From: Pseudoips prasinana | Taxonomy: Eukaryota; Arthropoda; Insecta; Lepidoptera; Nolidae | Length of the DNA stretch: 64,000 nt | Reading direction: 5' to 3' | Assembly: GCA_951640165.1 (NCBI GenBank) | Contig: OX621234.1 | Coordinates: 10,049,001-10,113,000, forward strand | Part shown: one piece after another, positions 1-11,780 of the stretch | Layout: every line of letters starts with the position of its first letter | Numbering within the stretch: position 1 is the first letter of the stretch | Made by a program: the position numbers and the translations under genes | Notes under the pieces: generated by a model | Told to the model about the DNA's origin: nothing | Databases searched by the model: none | Seen by the model: the letters and a program-made list of their open reading frames with translations, nothing else

Positions 1-1433
1 AGCAAAAAGGCGAGTCATTGATGTTGACATATTCTTATTATGCCGTAATTAATAATTTTGTTATTGTACGTATATATCTAAAACTATTGCAGGTCTGAGT
101 GGTATTAAAGGATAAATATTATTGTGTACAGGTTGTAAGCAATGGCAATATAAAGCTATACCACATATTTTAATGAACCAGAGCTACGTAAGTTCTGAAG
201 GGCAGTGGATAAGATGTACTAAGATATGAAAAGCAACACATCGCTCATGTATCATCTTTAAGTAAAAGGCAGCCTTATACTCTCTAATTCAACACGCTGC
301 GGCACTTTTTTTTTTGTTATTGTCTGGTAAGTAAGTAACTTACCAGACAATAGAAAATTGCACTTGTAAAAAAATATCCAGTCATTATTCGCACACGGTC
401 AGCTGATCCCAACTTAGGCAGAGCTTGTACTATGGAAATTAGATAACTGATATACCACATATACTACTTTACTTTTGTAAATACTTACTTAATCAGATAA
501 TTACACCCTGATATAAGACCAAGGGATATGTTCATGCACACATATTTCTGTCCTTGGTGAAAATCAAACCCATGAGCAGCGGCGTAAATATAAACTTGTT
601 TACAGCACTATAATTCATTCAAGGTCAAAAAAACACTTATTATTTATTTATTCTACCTGTGCAACACATTTATACTGGTCTTGACAACAACATAAAACTT
701 TAATATTACCTAACATTAAACATATTTTAAAGTCTTCGTTGAAAAATTGGCTATTTTTACAAAGTTTCAGGCCCGCAATTTGTCACTGATGTAATAATCT
801 TATTTCAATATTAATTTATTTAACACTGTCAACCCAAACATGAAATTGGATATTTTGTTTGATTGGTATTATTGGTATGAATTTAATAAAGAGTTTGTAT
901 TTAATGTGATATTTATTACTATTTCTTTGTGTTTACATTTGTATAAGGTTTCTACCCAAGTTGTTGCCCAAATAATATAGGTATCAATTTATTATTAAAA
1001 CTGTAGATTTGCAACAAATTACACACATTGTATATGAACGTTATGTCTTAAGATGCGTTTAAACGGGCCATGTTTTACTGAAATTGATGGATGCAATATT
1101 GGCAACTAATGACCGGCAATCACAAAAACATTTTATTGCAATTAATGACTTAGCAATCCATGGCTAGGCGATGCGTTGGAGTATATCTGCAATAGTTAAA
1201 CAATATTGCAATTAATATCGATAGCTCAGCGATCGTCCTGTCTACCTATCAAAACAATGTCTGCCATCCGTGGCCATGCCAAACATGTTTGGCTATTTAT
1301 ATATTTTTATTTAAAATATTTTATTAAATATATTTTATTCAACGAAATAAAAGTTAAGTGTAACTGGTAATTTAAACAGTCTTTAAGATTTCCGATGATT
1401 CATTTGCTTTTAAAACCAATATTCAAAGGTAAT
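1..1433. other. AT-rich sequence, nothing recognised
   Basis: No open frame of convincing length or composition, no tRNA and no known repeat end is visible. Around 1080-1260 there are repeated 'gcaatatt/caattaat' words on both strands, which suggests an old inverted-repeat element, but I could not define ends. Confidence 0.4.
318..352. repeat. 15-bp perfect inverted repeat
   Basis: Arms 318-332 and 338-352 are perfect reverse complements separated by 5 nt. Function unknown; small palindromes like this are common where repeat fragments are joined. Confidence 0.7.
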
Positions 1434-1475
1434 CTTAGTAATCTCTCTGTGGTAACCCACAGAGAGATTACTAAG
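1434..1475. repeat. 19-bp perfect hairpin with TAAC loop
   Basis: Arms 1434-1452 and 1457-1475 are exact reverse complements around a 4-nt loop. No open frame or T-run makes it a terminator, and eukaryotic context argues against that reading. It may be a fold-back rearrangement scar. Confidence 0.8.
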
Positions 1476-2030
1476 GTAGCATGAACGTTAAGAGATATTT
1501 CAGATTTCAAGTTAGATATAGGTCAGTGTCCGCCCGTGACTATGACCTAGTTAGTAGAACTAGTTATCGATTACCTACCATAAGTGAGACGAAAATGAGA
1601 GAGAGATGGAGCAAAACGGTGGGAAATGTCTTTTGTTTGAAAAAAGTTACAAGCAGTATTGCGAAAATTGTTTCGTCACATAATGTCAACTGGAATATTT
1701 TTGTGTGAAACTTGGTATATAAATACGCTTTATTTTATATGACTTAGATTTAATTGTGACATCCTTTAAATCAAAGGTTACAAATGATATTGAAATGCGC
1801 AATAACAACGGTTATGAACCAAAAAATTTAAGTAACTATGAGACCGACTCGCACTCTAAAGGATGGATAAAAAGTACTAATTTATACAATACTCCGCTAA
1901 GATCTTGTAAATATATAGTTTAAATCATTAATGTATGTAATGTATTCCATTAAGAGCGCGGTAAATTTAAAATGATATAAAACAACATGTTCAGTTAGAT
2001 GTTTTACAATGGATGGACAAATAAAAACCA
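1476..2030. other. Unassigned sequence
   Basis: Contains a 75-codon frame at 1481-1708 whose product has no family resemblance I recognise. Low-complexity AT-rich DNA follows. Nothing supports a gene here. Confidence 0.4.
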
Positions 2031-3078
2031 AATCGTTTTATTCAAAATAGAAGATTAAAAGTTTTCTAGGAAATTTAAATGGTATCATTAACAGGAGTTA
2101 TGAATATTACTAACTACAATCTATGTCAATAAATATTGGGATATGACTTTTAAAATGGTTATTGGTACAGTAAATATCGAATAATACAATAATTTTGTAG
2201 GTAATTAAACCCAATTTTGATAAGAAAGATTGTGCGTGTGGGATCAAGTGAGTTCCATTAAAATTTGAATTTACAATCGGACGCGATAGAAAGAAATCCA
2301 GGTCCATTTTCCGAGACATCTAAGTCAATAGAGAAGAAGGAAGAAAATAATGAAGAAGATAATACTGTTCATCGTGATTGAATACCACTGAAATATACCA
2401 AAATTTGGTCAGGTGTATGATTGATCAATATTAAAACACCATTTTATACGAAGGTCACGCTTACGATGTTGTAGTTACTTAAGTAATAAAAAACAAAGAT
2501 TAAAAGGAAGAGTCGCTTCTCCTACAATAAAGTATTCAGAAATAGTGGATCAGAGTGGTAGTTGACGTCCGCTGTTACGAAAATAAAATAAAGGAGATGA
2601 CAATGGATATAGAAAATAGAAAACATTTTTCAGTGGCTGTGTGCGCCTCGAGTAAACACAGCTAGTGGCTCTCACCAGTTGGTAACTGATCGGTGAGGTT
2701 AAGAATGAAACTCCAAAGTGGTTTGATTTTTGAGCGTCTTCGTGCTTCTGAAGGCAGGAAAAGCTGTTGGTCTCGGTTGAAGTTAAAGTTGGAGTCCCAG
2801 CCGTTTATGGAGGCCTGATGGACGGCATAAAGAATTCTGACACTAGGGAAACCAAGTAGAGCACTTACTGCACTTTATCGTATGGGCAGACGATTGTATT
2901 TTGGGTAGACAAAAAACAGGAAGTTTTTCAGTACGATCCTTATTGTTATTTCATCTACGAGTACATGTGATATAGAAGAAATAACGTTCGTAAGCCTGTA
3001 ATTGTTCGAATGATGATAACATTTTCTACACACTGAAAAAGCTACATACTCACTCACAGAGGTTCTATATAGAAACTT

Positions 3079-3547
3079 CGCCCCCGCCCTACCACGTGGT
3101 AGATTTCCCAGACCTGTTTATTATTTCGTCCACTGATTTTGTTTCAACCCTCATCGAAACATCACTCAAAACCGAGATTATTGACATAAAGCCTATTCAT
3201 TGGATATTAAAACATATTCATTATTTGAATAAAATGAGGTCTTAAGTCATAATTTTACACGAGTATGCTATTTTATGTTATAATGTTAATCCAAACCATT
3301 ATACAGAGACATCTGTGTCCGCCACTTCACGGACCGCAACTCCATAAACTAAGTCAATGTAAACTGTATCCGATATTGAACTGAAAACCATTGCTTTAAA
3401 ACGCCAACTTGTCAAACGCCGTGAAGGTATGGAGAACGTTACGTATTTACAAGTTCTTCATTTTGCTCCTACTAGTTTATGGGCTACTAGTATTATCATA
3501 AGAACATCTTTCAATCATTCCTGGGGTTGAATGAACTTTTCTTTGTT
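3079..3547 (+). repeat. Array unit core, copy 1
   Basis: Begins with the GC-rich patch holding the E-box CACGTGG, passes the 'tgctattttatgttataat' stretch and ends at 'gttgaatgaacttt'. Same order as the other seventeen copies. Confidence 0.8.
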
Positions 3548-3837
3548 GGTGTAGCGCAGTATAATTGTTTTTATTGCAAGCAAATGTCATTCAGGTTGAA
3601 TTTTGGCAATCATAAGACAACCGGAAAACTGTCTATCCGAGGCACCGTGATGTAAAACTACCAATATTTTGACTGTTAAATGATTGATCTATAGTTTGAA
3701 AATAGTCTAAGAATAGTTTCCTAAAAGAGTTCTGTATGATGACCGTTTCTTATGAAATTAGTAATTTATATTTACGTAGTACATGTTTCAATTGGTCACT
3801 GTATCGTATAATGGATTTTTACGATACTTTTTATTCC

Positions 3838-4075
3838 TGCCTACGAAGCTGGTGGTCCTGGGTTCGAATCCCGGTAAGTGCAAATATTTGTGTGATGAGC
3901 ACGAATATTTGTTTCTAAGTCATGGATGTTTTCTATGTATTTAAGTATTTATCTATCTATATAATTATGTATATCGTCGCCTGGTACCCATAGTACAAGC
4001 TTTGCTTAGTTTGGGGCTAGGATGATCTGTGTAAAATAGTCCCCAGATATTATATTATTATAATTATTAGTAATA
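3838..4075 (+). mobile_element. tRNA-derived SINE, 5'-truncated (Metulj-like)
   Basis: It starts just before a B-box-like T-arm ('gggttcgaatccc'). The body 'tgtgtgatgagcac..tcatggatgttttctatgtatttaagtattt' is one I recognise from memory as a common butterfly/moth SINE of the Metulj type. The tail is AT-rich ('ttatattattataatt'). The A-box part of the tRNA head is missing, so this copy is 5'-truncated. The family name is from memory and was not searched. Confidence 0.6.
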
Positions 4076-4293
4076 AGTTTGATTTCGATTGGACAGTTTT
4101 CTTGTAAGCACGATAAAAACATGTTTACGATTTTTTACCTTTCAAGTTTCTATAATTTTATAAAAAAGTACTTTTTAAAGACTAAAGTTCCAGTAACGTT
4201 CGTAAATATTACTCTTTTCAATTTATATTGACATTTTATATATATTAAAAAAGCTACATACACATTCACAGTGGGTAATAACTCTTATAATAA

Positions 4294-4763
4294 CTCCGCC
4301 CTCGCCCTATCACGTGGTGTATTTCCCAGATCTGTTTATTTTTTATTAGACTGGTTTAGTTTCAACCCTCAGCAAAACATCCCTTAAAATCTCGATTTTT
4401 AACATAAAATCTAATCAACTAATATCAAAACATATTCATTCTTGGGATAAAATTAGGTTTTAAGTCATAATTTTACACGACTATGCTGTTTTATGTTATA
4501 ATTTTACTCCAAACCGTTATACAGAGACACCTCTCTCCGCAACTTTCCAGGCCGTAACTCCCAACAACTAAGTTAATTAAATCTACATTCGATATTGAAC
4601 TGAAAACCATCGCTTTAAATCTCATTTTGTCGAACGCCGTAAAGCTACCTAAAACGTTACGTATTTGCAAGTTCTTTGTGTTGCTCCTACTAGTTTATGG
4701 GTTCCTAGTATTATCATACCAACATCGTTCGATCTTTCCTGGGGTTGAATGAACTTTCTTTGT
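4294..4763 (+). repeat. Array unit core, copy 2
   Basis: Complete core with intact CACGTGG and terminal 'gttgaatgaactttctttg'. It lies only 1.2 kb from copy 1, the short-spacing class. Confidence 0.85.
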
Positions 4764-5317
4764 TTGTGTAGTGTATTTTCTTTTAATCATGCCATTCTGG
4801 TTGAATTTCGGCAATGGCTAGCCCGGAGCCCCATGGACGCTTTTTTTCTGCCCAGTACAGTGCTTAAGTGAATGCGCATACACAGATATAATTTTAATCT
4901 CTATTCCCTCAAGCTAAGACAAGGTAAAAATCATCTCTCTGAGGCACGGGGGTGTACCACCATCAATATTCAGACTGATTGGTTTCTGATAATTTTTTTA
5001 AAGGTGTTCTGTATGGCGACTGTTACTTTTGGAAATATCTAAAAAAAAATTCAAAAAAATTCAAAAATGTTTATTATCAGCTTAAATACCTTATGCTAGT
5101 TACAATGAGGAGCCTCCAATTAAGCAATTAATTTGCTTGTGTCAGGATGCTCCGCTCTTCCCAAGTTACATTAAATTGTGGTGTTTAGTTTTTAAGAAAT
5201 TTGACAAGTAGGGTATTCTTACAATGATCTTAGTAACAAAGTAAAATATGTAGTATGTAAAAGATTAACATATTAAGCGCGCAAGTTTTTGGGGATGAGT
5301 CGGGCCTGAAATGTGTG

Positions 5318-5400
5318 AGTGTGTGTGTGCGAGTGTGTGTGCGTGTGTGAGTGCGTGTATGGGTTTGTGTATGTATATATGAATCTGTGCGTATATGTCA
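5318..5400. repeat. GT-rich simple repeat in LINE-1 3' UTR
   Basis: Imperfect (GT)n with interspersed GA, GC and TA dinucleotides, lying between the ORF2 stop and the 3' end of the LINE. Confidence 0.85.
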
Positions 5401-5578
5401 AACAAAGTGCATGTTTTTTGGAGAAGTACACGGATTAAGTGTTATGGTATTAAGAGGAAAAGTCTCGTGGTTCGGTGTTGCGAGTTAACCCTACGACTGC
5501 TCTTGGGATCGGAAAATGATGTAGGACATCATTTTCCATTTACCGCGTAACACCCCTTACCCATATATTAAGTTATAA

Positions 5579-8545
5579 TTACTTTCTCATCGATTTTATT
5601 AGATTTTCTACTTCGTCATAAGTCTTTAACTTAAGCCATTTAGTCAAAGTGTTTTTACATTCGCGGAAGGTTAGTGGATAGATGTCCAGTTCATTGTTTA
5701 TGGTATTGTACAAATAAGATGATTGGCTAGAGTATTGTATTCTTGCAAATGCCGACCTTGTTGGGACAGTGGGAGCAACCACGTTCTTTCGTCTACCTCG
5801 TATCTGTAGGGGCTTATAAGGTAGGGATTTATGTTTAGATAGGACGATATTAAGAACGTAAAGCTTTCTAACGGTAAGGAGATCAGATTCCTGATATAGG
5901 CTCTCTGTTGAGAATCGGAAGGGTTTAAAAAGCATGACTTTCAGTAATGATCTCTGTGCTCTCTCAAGGTCTAGAAATTTTAATTATGTTGCGCCTCCCC
6001 AAACTGGAAGGCAATATGCCAATACTGATTGAGCTAGTGAGATGTATAACTGTAGCAAAAGGTTTTTAGAGGTCACGTGACGAAGTGTTTTAAAAGTCCA
6101 GATTAGTTTACGCACTCGTTTCATAATTAGTTCTGTGTGCGTGTGCCAAGACAGCCGTTTATCAATCATAATGCCTAGATATTTGATTGATTCAATTCTG
6201 GTTATTTCCGTGCAAGAGCAATTTAGGTTAGGTGAGTATTGGCATTTGTGGATTTTAATTTTGAAATCGGAAGAGGGTTGAGTTATATTATATTTTGAGA
6301 AACAGATAAAGTTGGTTTTGGAGGTGTTTAAGGTTAGAAGGTTATGTTCCAGCCACGCTGCTATTCTTATCAGACCGCGTTCGGCACTTGCTTGGACATC
6401 ATTCCAGGTTTTGCCACTGAATACTATAGCGGTGTCATCCGCGTAGGAAAAAACGTTACCTTCTTCTATCTGCATGTTACATAGACTATTAATATAGACA
6501 AGAAAAAGTGTCGGTCCAAGGACACTGCCTTGACCGACTCCGTAATTAACGGTCTCTTCAGAGCTAACGACACTGCCGATCTTAGTTTTCTGTTTCCGTT
6601 CACTTAAATAGTCTCTGAACAGGGCAAGTGGAATGCCTCTTATGCCATTTGATTCTAATTTGTCAAGCAGAGTGGGCACAGATACCGTATCGAAGGCCTT
6701 TTTTAGGTCTAAGAAGACAGCCAGACATTTGCCTCCACTGTCCACTTGACTGGTAACAGTGGAGGCAAGTGCCAGGACTGCATCTTCTGTAGACTTGTTT
6801 TGTCTGAAACCAAACTGCGATGACGAGAGTAGGTTGTTTTTATTAAGATAAGACAATAGACGTGAATTAATTAATCTTTCAAGTATTTTAGATATTGACG
6901 GTAGCACGGAAATAGGCCTGTAATTCGACGGATCAGTTTTGTCCCCACTCTTGTGAACAGGTGTTATCAAGGATAGTTTTAAGGCATTTGGGTAGGTAGC
7001 GGACTCGAAGCATAGGTTTGTCAAGTGGGTTATAATAGGGACAACAAGAGCCTGAGCTGACTTTAGAAAGCTGACAGTTATGCCATCCCAGCCCGGGGCA
7101 CTATCGGTTTTCAGGGACATTAAAGCGCGATGGACCTCGCAATGGTTAGTATTTAAAAGTACAAAAGACGAGAGAGGAGGATCTTTAAGTGTGTCATGAC
7201 TATTTTTGCTCCAATTGGTGGGGTTAGCTATAATTTCATTTGCAAGAATATTACCTATATTAGAGAAATATTTGTTTACTGTACAGGCGGACTCCTGCGG
7301 GGTAGTCTTAAGTTCTAGTAGTTCTGTAGTGGGGGTTTTTTTAGGTTTCCTTTGAGTGATAGTATTAATAGTTTCCCATAGTTTTTTTGGGTTATTGCGA
7401 ACTTTAGTTAGCTGATCACGATCGTATTTCCGTTTTACTTTTTTAATTATACAGTTGCAGTAGTTGCGGTATCTTTTGTAAGTAATCGTTAATATTTCGT
7501 TAAAGGGTTCCATCTTTAATCTACGCTGCATATCATTTCGATTTTGGATACACCGAAGTAATCCGATGGTCATCCAAGGTTTTATTAGTCTATATTTATG
7601 TGAGATTATTTTTATAAAGGTATTATTTATGAGACAGTTTTGTATTATACGTATTAGTTCGTCACAAACTATGTTTGGATTAGTTACATTTATTAGGTTA
7701 CATAATTCAGAATTACTTAGGCTTTCTAGTGCTTTTATAAAATCAGTTGTAATTTTTGTTTTAGCGAGTTTATGTTTATATTTTTTATTCGATATTTTTA
7801 AGAAAATCATGAAGTGATCTGTTATGGTAGTGTCTATTATAGCTATGGTCGCTGTAGTATGTAACGGGTCAAGTTTTATGATGAAGTGATCTAAGCAGTT
7901 TTTGCCTCTAGTAGGTAGCGAATGCCCCGGGACTAGCCCGTGCATTACCAACATATTTAAGTAGCTCAGCCTATTTGATCGATCGTAAGAGTGTTCAGTT
8001 TCACTATAAATTAGATTAATGTTTATGTCACCGGTGACTATTATGTTTTTACTCGAGGCAATAGTTGTAAGGTGATCATTAAGTGAGTTTATAAAATCGT
8101 CTGCCTTTGGGATTGAGGGGGTCCGGTAAATAGCCAAAACGATTAATCCTGAAGCAAGATTAATTTGAAGGCAGGATGCATGTGATAGGTTTACTTCTTT
8201 TACTTTGGTTTTGTGTGTACTTTTAATATAGGCCACAACTCCGTCGGCCCTGTTAACATGGTTAGTGGTTTGGTAAGACAGGTAATTGTTTATTTGGGGT
8301 ATGCGTTTGGAGGGGTCGAGTCTGCATTCACTTAGTAATATTAGGTCTATGTCAGTTTTTAAATTCAATAAATTTAGTAGCAGGTCATTATGGTTGGAGT
8401 AAATACTACGTATGTTTTGTGACACGACGGTGATATCCATAGTACTCACTTGTATTAAGCTATTTAGTTCTTCTGAAGAACAACTAAATGTTTTTGCAGT
8501 TTCTGTATTGTCGATATTGTTTAAAGTTTGTAGTGTGTTATACAT
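5579..8545 (-). pseudogene. LINE-1 ORF2: endonuclease/reverse transcriptase with one in-frame stop
   Basis: This encodes the enzyme that nicks target DNA and copies the element's RNA into it. The frame is 989 codons including the final stop. N-terminal APE-type endonuclease: the Asn of 'SQNIRSI', the Glu of 'LLSECRL', then 'GDININL' and a C-terminal 'TDHFM'. Reverse transcriptase follows: 'FLDLKKAFDTVS', 'GVGQGSVLGP' (about residue 667) and the catalytic 'YADDT' (about residue 700). A TAA at 5984-5986 (codon 854) separates the C-terminal 134 codons, which stay in the same frame and match the end of the related LINE-2 protein. There the equivalent position is Lys, so a single AAA-to-TAA change is the simplest cause. 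The usual 'GVPQGS' Pro is Gly here. The first Met (8545) is uncertain; Met36 sits closer to the endonuclease start. Confidence 0.92.
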
Positions 8546-8870
8546 TTTTAGTTGATTTGGATGGACTATAGTGCTTAGCGATGGTGGTAATATTGGTTTT
8601 GTTAGTGTACGTAGGTAGATAATTGTGTACGAACAGTGTGTATGTGTATTTGGTGGAGTATGTTGTTTGAGTAATCACGAATTTATATAAAAGTGTAATA
8701 GAATGTGTATGTGTCCCATTAGTGAGTAAGCGCGCGATGCATACATAATTAGACTTAGAAATTAAAGTGTTGACATTAAAATAATACTTAAGGTTAGATA
8801 AAGTTAAAGTAAAGTTAAAGTACATCAAAACAATAATGTATAACCATATCGGAAAGTTTAAAATGACTAG

Positions 8871-9737
8871 TCATTTTTGCTGCATTAGGAAATTTACTTG
8901 CGCTTCATTGTTTATGGTTATTGTAGACGCATTTTCGTCTTTCTTTACAAGGACCTTTCCGAAGGAGGTCCAACAGAACTTGTAATCACGTGACTTCGCC
9001 AAATCGCGAGCCAGAAAAAAGAGCCGGGCTCCTTTTGAAGTTAATTGTTCCGAAACAAAAATTGGAGTATATTCACCTGTCTTGAAACCAAGGTGTTTTG
9101 CACAGATTTTTTCTTTGTTTGTTCTTTTAAAATCTTTGATCTTCTTGATAAAGTCAGTTTTAAGTAATGTTGAGCCCAGTTCAACTACCACTGTGCTATT
9201 CTTGGTATTACTTCGCTTATTTTGCACTCTGTATATATCTGTAATATCTTTTTTATCCATAGGACTTTCTACTGATTGGGATAAAGATAGAACCATTTTT
9301 ACTAAGTCTTCTTTAGACTCTTGCGAGACTTTAGGGACGTTCTTAATTTCGAAATTGGATTTTCGGGTTCCTCGTTGCAAGTCCTCAATTTTGTCCTCCA
9401 GGATTATGATATAATCTTTGTCGCTCCTTGCTCGGGTTTCTAGATACTCAATCTTCTTCTTTAGCTCATCATTTTGAGCTGAAAGAGCTTCCATTGCGTG
9501 CTCAATATTGTTGTTTGTGGTTGTATATAGTTTTTTAAGTTCTTCTTGTTGCGAAGTCATCATAGTTGTAAACATGTTTTTCATTTCCTCTTTGAAGGTC
9601 CGGAAGTCACTGTCATAATCGGGTTCTCTTGCTCTCTTGTTGCGTTGAGATACGAAGTTTGGGGGGGTGACTTGGGCCATTTGCTCCGATAAATTTAAAT
9701 TTGTCTCTGAGAGCGACTTATTGCCCGTTTCAAGCAT
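8871..9737 (-). CDS. LINE-1 ORF1 protein (coiled coil plus FP-like C-terminus)
   Basis: A 288-residue nucleic-acid-binding chaperone-type protein expected to coat the LINE RNA. It begins with a polar, Ser/Asn-rich segment. Residues about 40-115 are a charged heptad-like stretch ('EEMKNMFTTMMTSQQEELKK'), typical of the coiled coil that multimerises ORF1 proteins. A basic fold starts at 'NFEIKNVPK', and the C-terminal part ('FCWTSFGKVLVKKDE') resembles the baculovirus FP C-terminal domain seen in many insect LINE ORF1 proteins (established family knowledge, not searched). No CCHC knuckle is visible. It lies 325 bp upstream of ORF2 on the same strand. The frame is uninterrupted. Confidence 0.88.
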   Translation of the reverse strand: MLETGNKSLSETNLNLSEQMAQVTPPNFVSQRNKRAREPDYDSDFRTFKEEMKNMFTTMMTSQQEELKKLYTTTNNNIEHAMEALSAQNDELKKKIEYLETRARSDKDYIIILEDKIEDLQRGTRKSNFEIKNVPKVSQESKEDLVKMVLSLSQSVESPMDKKDITDIYRVQNKRSNTKNSTVVVELGSTLLKTDFIKKIKDFKRTNKEKICAKHLGFKTGEYTPIFVSEQLTSKGARLFFLARDLAKSRDYKFCWTSFGKVLVKKDENASTITINNEAQVNFLMQQK

Positions 9738-9797
9738 TGTAAGTACCAGGAGATAATGTGATGTGAATGATTTAGGAATTATAGATATTTACGTTGT

Positions 9798-9801
<4 letters not shown>

Positions 9802-9839
<38 letters not shown>
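9802..9839. repeat. (TA)19 microsatellite
   Basis: Uninterrupted AT alternation of 38 nt. In other array units the same place reads 'tctacatatttcaattgg', so the tract is a local expansion just beyond the LINE-1 5' end. Confidence 0.97.
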
Positions 9840-9841
<2 letters not shown>

Positions 9842-9858
9842 ATAGGCTATGGGCATAC

Positions 9859-10107
9859 ACTAGGGGCTCTACCGTCTAAGTCACCGAACATTGATTTTTA
9901 AATGGCGTTCAAATAAATAATGGTTAAAAATGACTTAATCAGTCGTTATATCGGCTTCCATGAGCACATGTGACGTCATAAATGGTACGGAATCGATTGT
10001 CAACGTTGAAGCCGATTTAACTATTGTTTAAGTCATTTTTAACCTTTATTTATTTGAACGCCATTTAAGAAATCGATGTTCAGCAACTTAGCCAGTAGAG
10101 CCCCAGT
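9859..10107. mobile_element. MITE with about 80-bp terminal inverted repeats
   Basis: The two ends are reverse complements for about 80 bp with a few mismatches and an indel, from 'actaggggctcta' on the left to 'agagccccagt' on the right. The arms contain the shared 'aatggcgttcaaataaataa' word. About 85 bp of centre has no coding capacity. It interrupts the array segment 'ggctatgg..tgtggc..gacttgtat'. Superfamily not determined because no clear target duplication is visible. Confidence 0.8.
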
Positions 10108-10359
10108 TGTGGCTTTTTAAGTGACTTGTATAGAAATAAGAACTTTTGGCTGTAATACAATCAACATGCGCATCAAAATGTAAGTTTCAGTCTTCTTTTT
10201 GCAATAATGCGCAAATGGACCATGAAAGTGTTGCGCGTGTGTGTTAATTGACGCTACATTAACGTTGAAGGTTTTGAACACAATATTTATAAGAAAGATA
10301 GTGCGTGCGGGATCACGTGAGTTATTTCGAAATTTGAATTTACAATGTAACCCGATAGG

Positions 10360-10580
10360 GACATTTTTAACAGCTCCGTGGAGCGGTTAACGCACATGGG
10401 GCCGGATACCCCGAAGATCGTGGGTTCGTTTCCCACCCACACTTACATTTATACAATTAATTTTAGAAATGTCTGAAACTTGTTTTTAGTTTACCTTGTT
10501 TAAAATGATAAAACTAATAAACGAAATCACAGTTAATTATATAAAAAAGCTATCATGTAAGAACTTTTCAATAAATTAAG
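10360..10580 (+). mobile_element. tRNA-like SINE, copy S1
   Basis: The tRNA-like head at about 10375-10442 has a T-arm with GTGGG/CCCAC-type pairing and 'ggttcg' B-box, and a GGGG/CCCC anticodon-type stem. The body then runs 'aatgtctgaaacttg..taaacgaaatcac'. Flanking sequence differs from the other copies, so it lies in a rearranged unit. It is not a functional tRNA gene: the acceptor stem is not restored. Confidence 0.7.
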
Positions 10581-10679
10581 TTTAAAATGTCATCGTGGTT
10601 AAATTTTAGCTATAGCGGCCAGCCTCGGTGGAGAATTGTTTTCTACCTAGTACGGTGCCTAAAGGTAGGTAAAAATAAA

Positions 10680-11240
10680 AGTAGCACATATATCAACTCA
10701 GTATCTTGTAACCGTATCACGACAAGCCGTTCAGTATTTTTTGTATGAACTTTATTGCAAAGCATACTAATCGGAATCGTAACGTAAACGACTCGCCTCG
10801 GGACAACTCACCGTAGGCGCGGCGTCGCTTAGCCGTAGCCGAGGCACCGACTAGCCATAGTCGAGGTGTCGCCTAGTCGTAGCACAGTATATATGGACAT
10901 TATGGAGGCTAGGCCTAGTATATGAAATAATTCCCTACGCTGTAGGTATTGAAGCTTTAGGGTTGTAGATTGATTTTTATTGTTTATTTTTTTATTATAA
11001 CATATTTGTTTGAAAATCAACAGGTAGTTTAAAATACTATAGCTCTGGTTTTGATGAGGCTGAGTTCAAACTCGGTTTACTAGGCAATTTCCTCGTGGCC
11101 TTTTTTTATTGTTATTTAATTGAAAATAAACGGCTCGACAGAGGTTGTTGGCATTGATATGTCTACGTCATCAATAGCAAAATATTTTTTAAAACCACAT
11201 AACATATTTCTCAAATTATGTCTACTATATTATTAGTTTA
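10680..11240 (+). repeat. Segment duplicated in inverse orientation at 62.9-63.4 kb
   Basis: Contains a GC-rich run of repeated 'tagccgtagccgagg'-like words (10828-10885) and the stretch 'tttaaaatactatagctctggttttgatgagg'. The reverse complement of both is found between about 62930 and 63420. A shorter third copy of its left part is at 53870-53998. Confidence 0.75.
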
Positions 11241-11780
11241 CTCATATGTACATTTGATATGTAAGTGTTGCGCGTGTGTTTTAAGTGACGCTACAATAAG
11301 GTTGTAGGTTTTGAACCCAATACTGATAAGAAAGATAGTGCGTGAGGGATCAAGTGAGTTACTTCAAAATTTGAATTTATAATGGGACCGGAAAGGATGC
11401 ACTTCTAAAGAAATCCATGTGTTTCTCTCCAGATATCTAGTTTAATACAAAAGAATATAATGAAGCAGATAATACTGTAAGTCGTGACCACGGAAGTGTA
11501 AAAAAATTAGGTCAGGCGTATATTTGATCAATATTAGAACACCATTTTATAGGAAGGTCACGCCTACGATGTTGTTGCCGTAGCAAGGTACTTAAGTAAT
11601 AAAAAAATAAAGACCAGAGGGCGAGTCGCTTCTCCTAGAAGAAAGTTTGCAGAACAACTGGAGCAGAGTGTTAATATCCGCTGTTTAAAAATAAATAAAG
11701 GTATAGTACTCTTAAGTTGACATTTAGATATTGATAAAGCAACATAGTGACTCACTACTTACAGTTCGTAAACATAATAA

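Larger units (their letters stand above)
2031..5039 (+). repeat. Complex repeat array, block A
   Basis: Diverged copies of the window-wide unit. It opens with the 'tttattcaaaatagaag' segment near 2037, passes through the segment ending in an 'aataaaggagatg' word near 2590, and includes two cores (3079-3547 and 4294-4763) and the downstream 'ggcaatgg..gccagcc' segment. LINE-1 interrupts it at 5040, and the same unit resumes after 9760 ('ggaattatagatatttacg'). Confidence 0.7.
5040..9760 (-). mobile_element. Near-full-length non-LTR retrotransposon (LINE-1 of this window)
   Basis: A minus-strand LINE with ORF1 (8871-9737), ORF2 (5579-8545), about 0.5 kb of 3' UTR and an A/T-rich 3' end of 'ttgaattttt' repeats at 5040-5070. 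The flanks ('ggaaatat' on the left, 'ggaattatagatatttacg' on the right) are adjacent in another array unit near 46680, so both ends are real insertion boundaries. I could not define a clean target-site duplication. The 5' UTR before ORF1 is only about 25 bp, so it may be slightly 5'-truncated. Two-ORF layout, APE-type endonuclease and a FP-like ORF1 place it in the CR1/L2/Jockey group; the exact family is unsure. Confidence 0.9.

Noticed and set aside
1434..1475. Rho-independent terminator
   Set aside because: The stem is not followed by a T-run and the sequence is eukaryotic.
9082..9414. Plus-strand 110-codon frame opposite LINE-1 ORF1, and the 83-codon frame at 7566-7817
   Set aside because: Both lie antisense to better supported LINE frames and have no recognisable domain.
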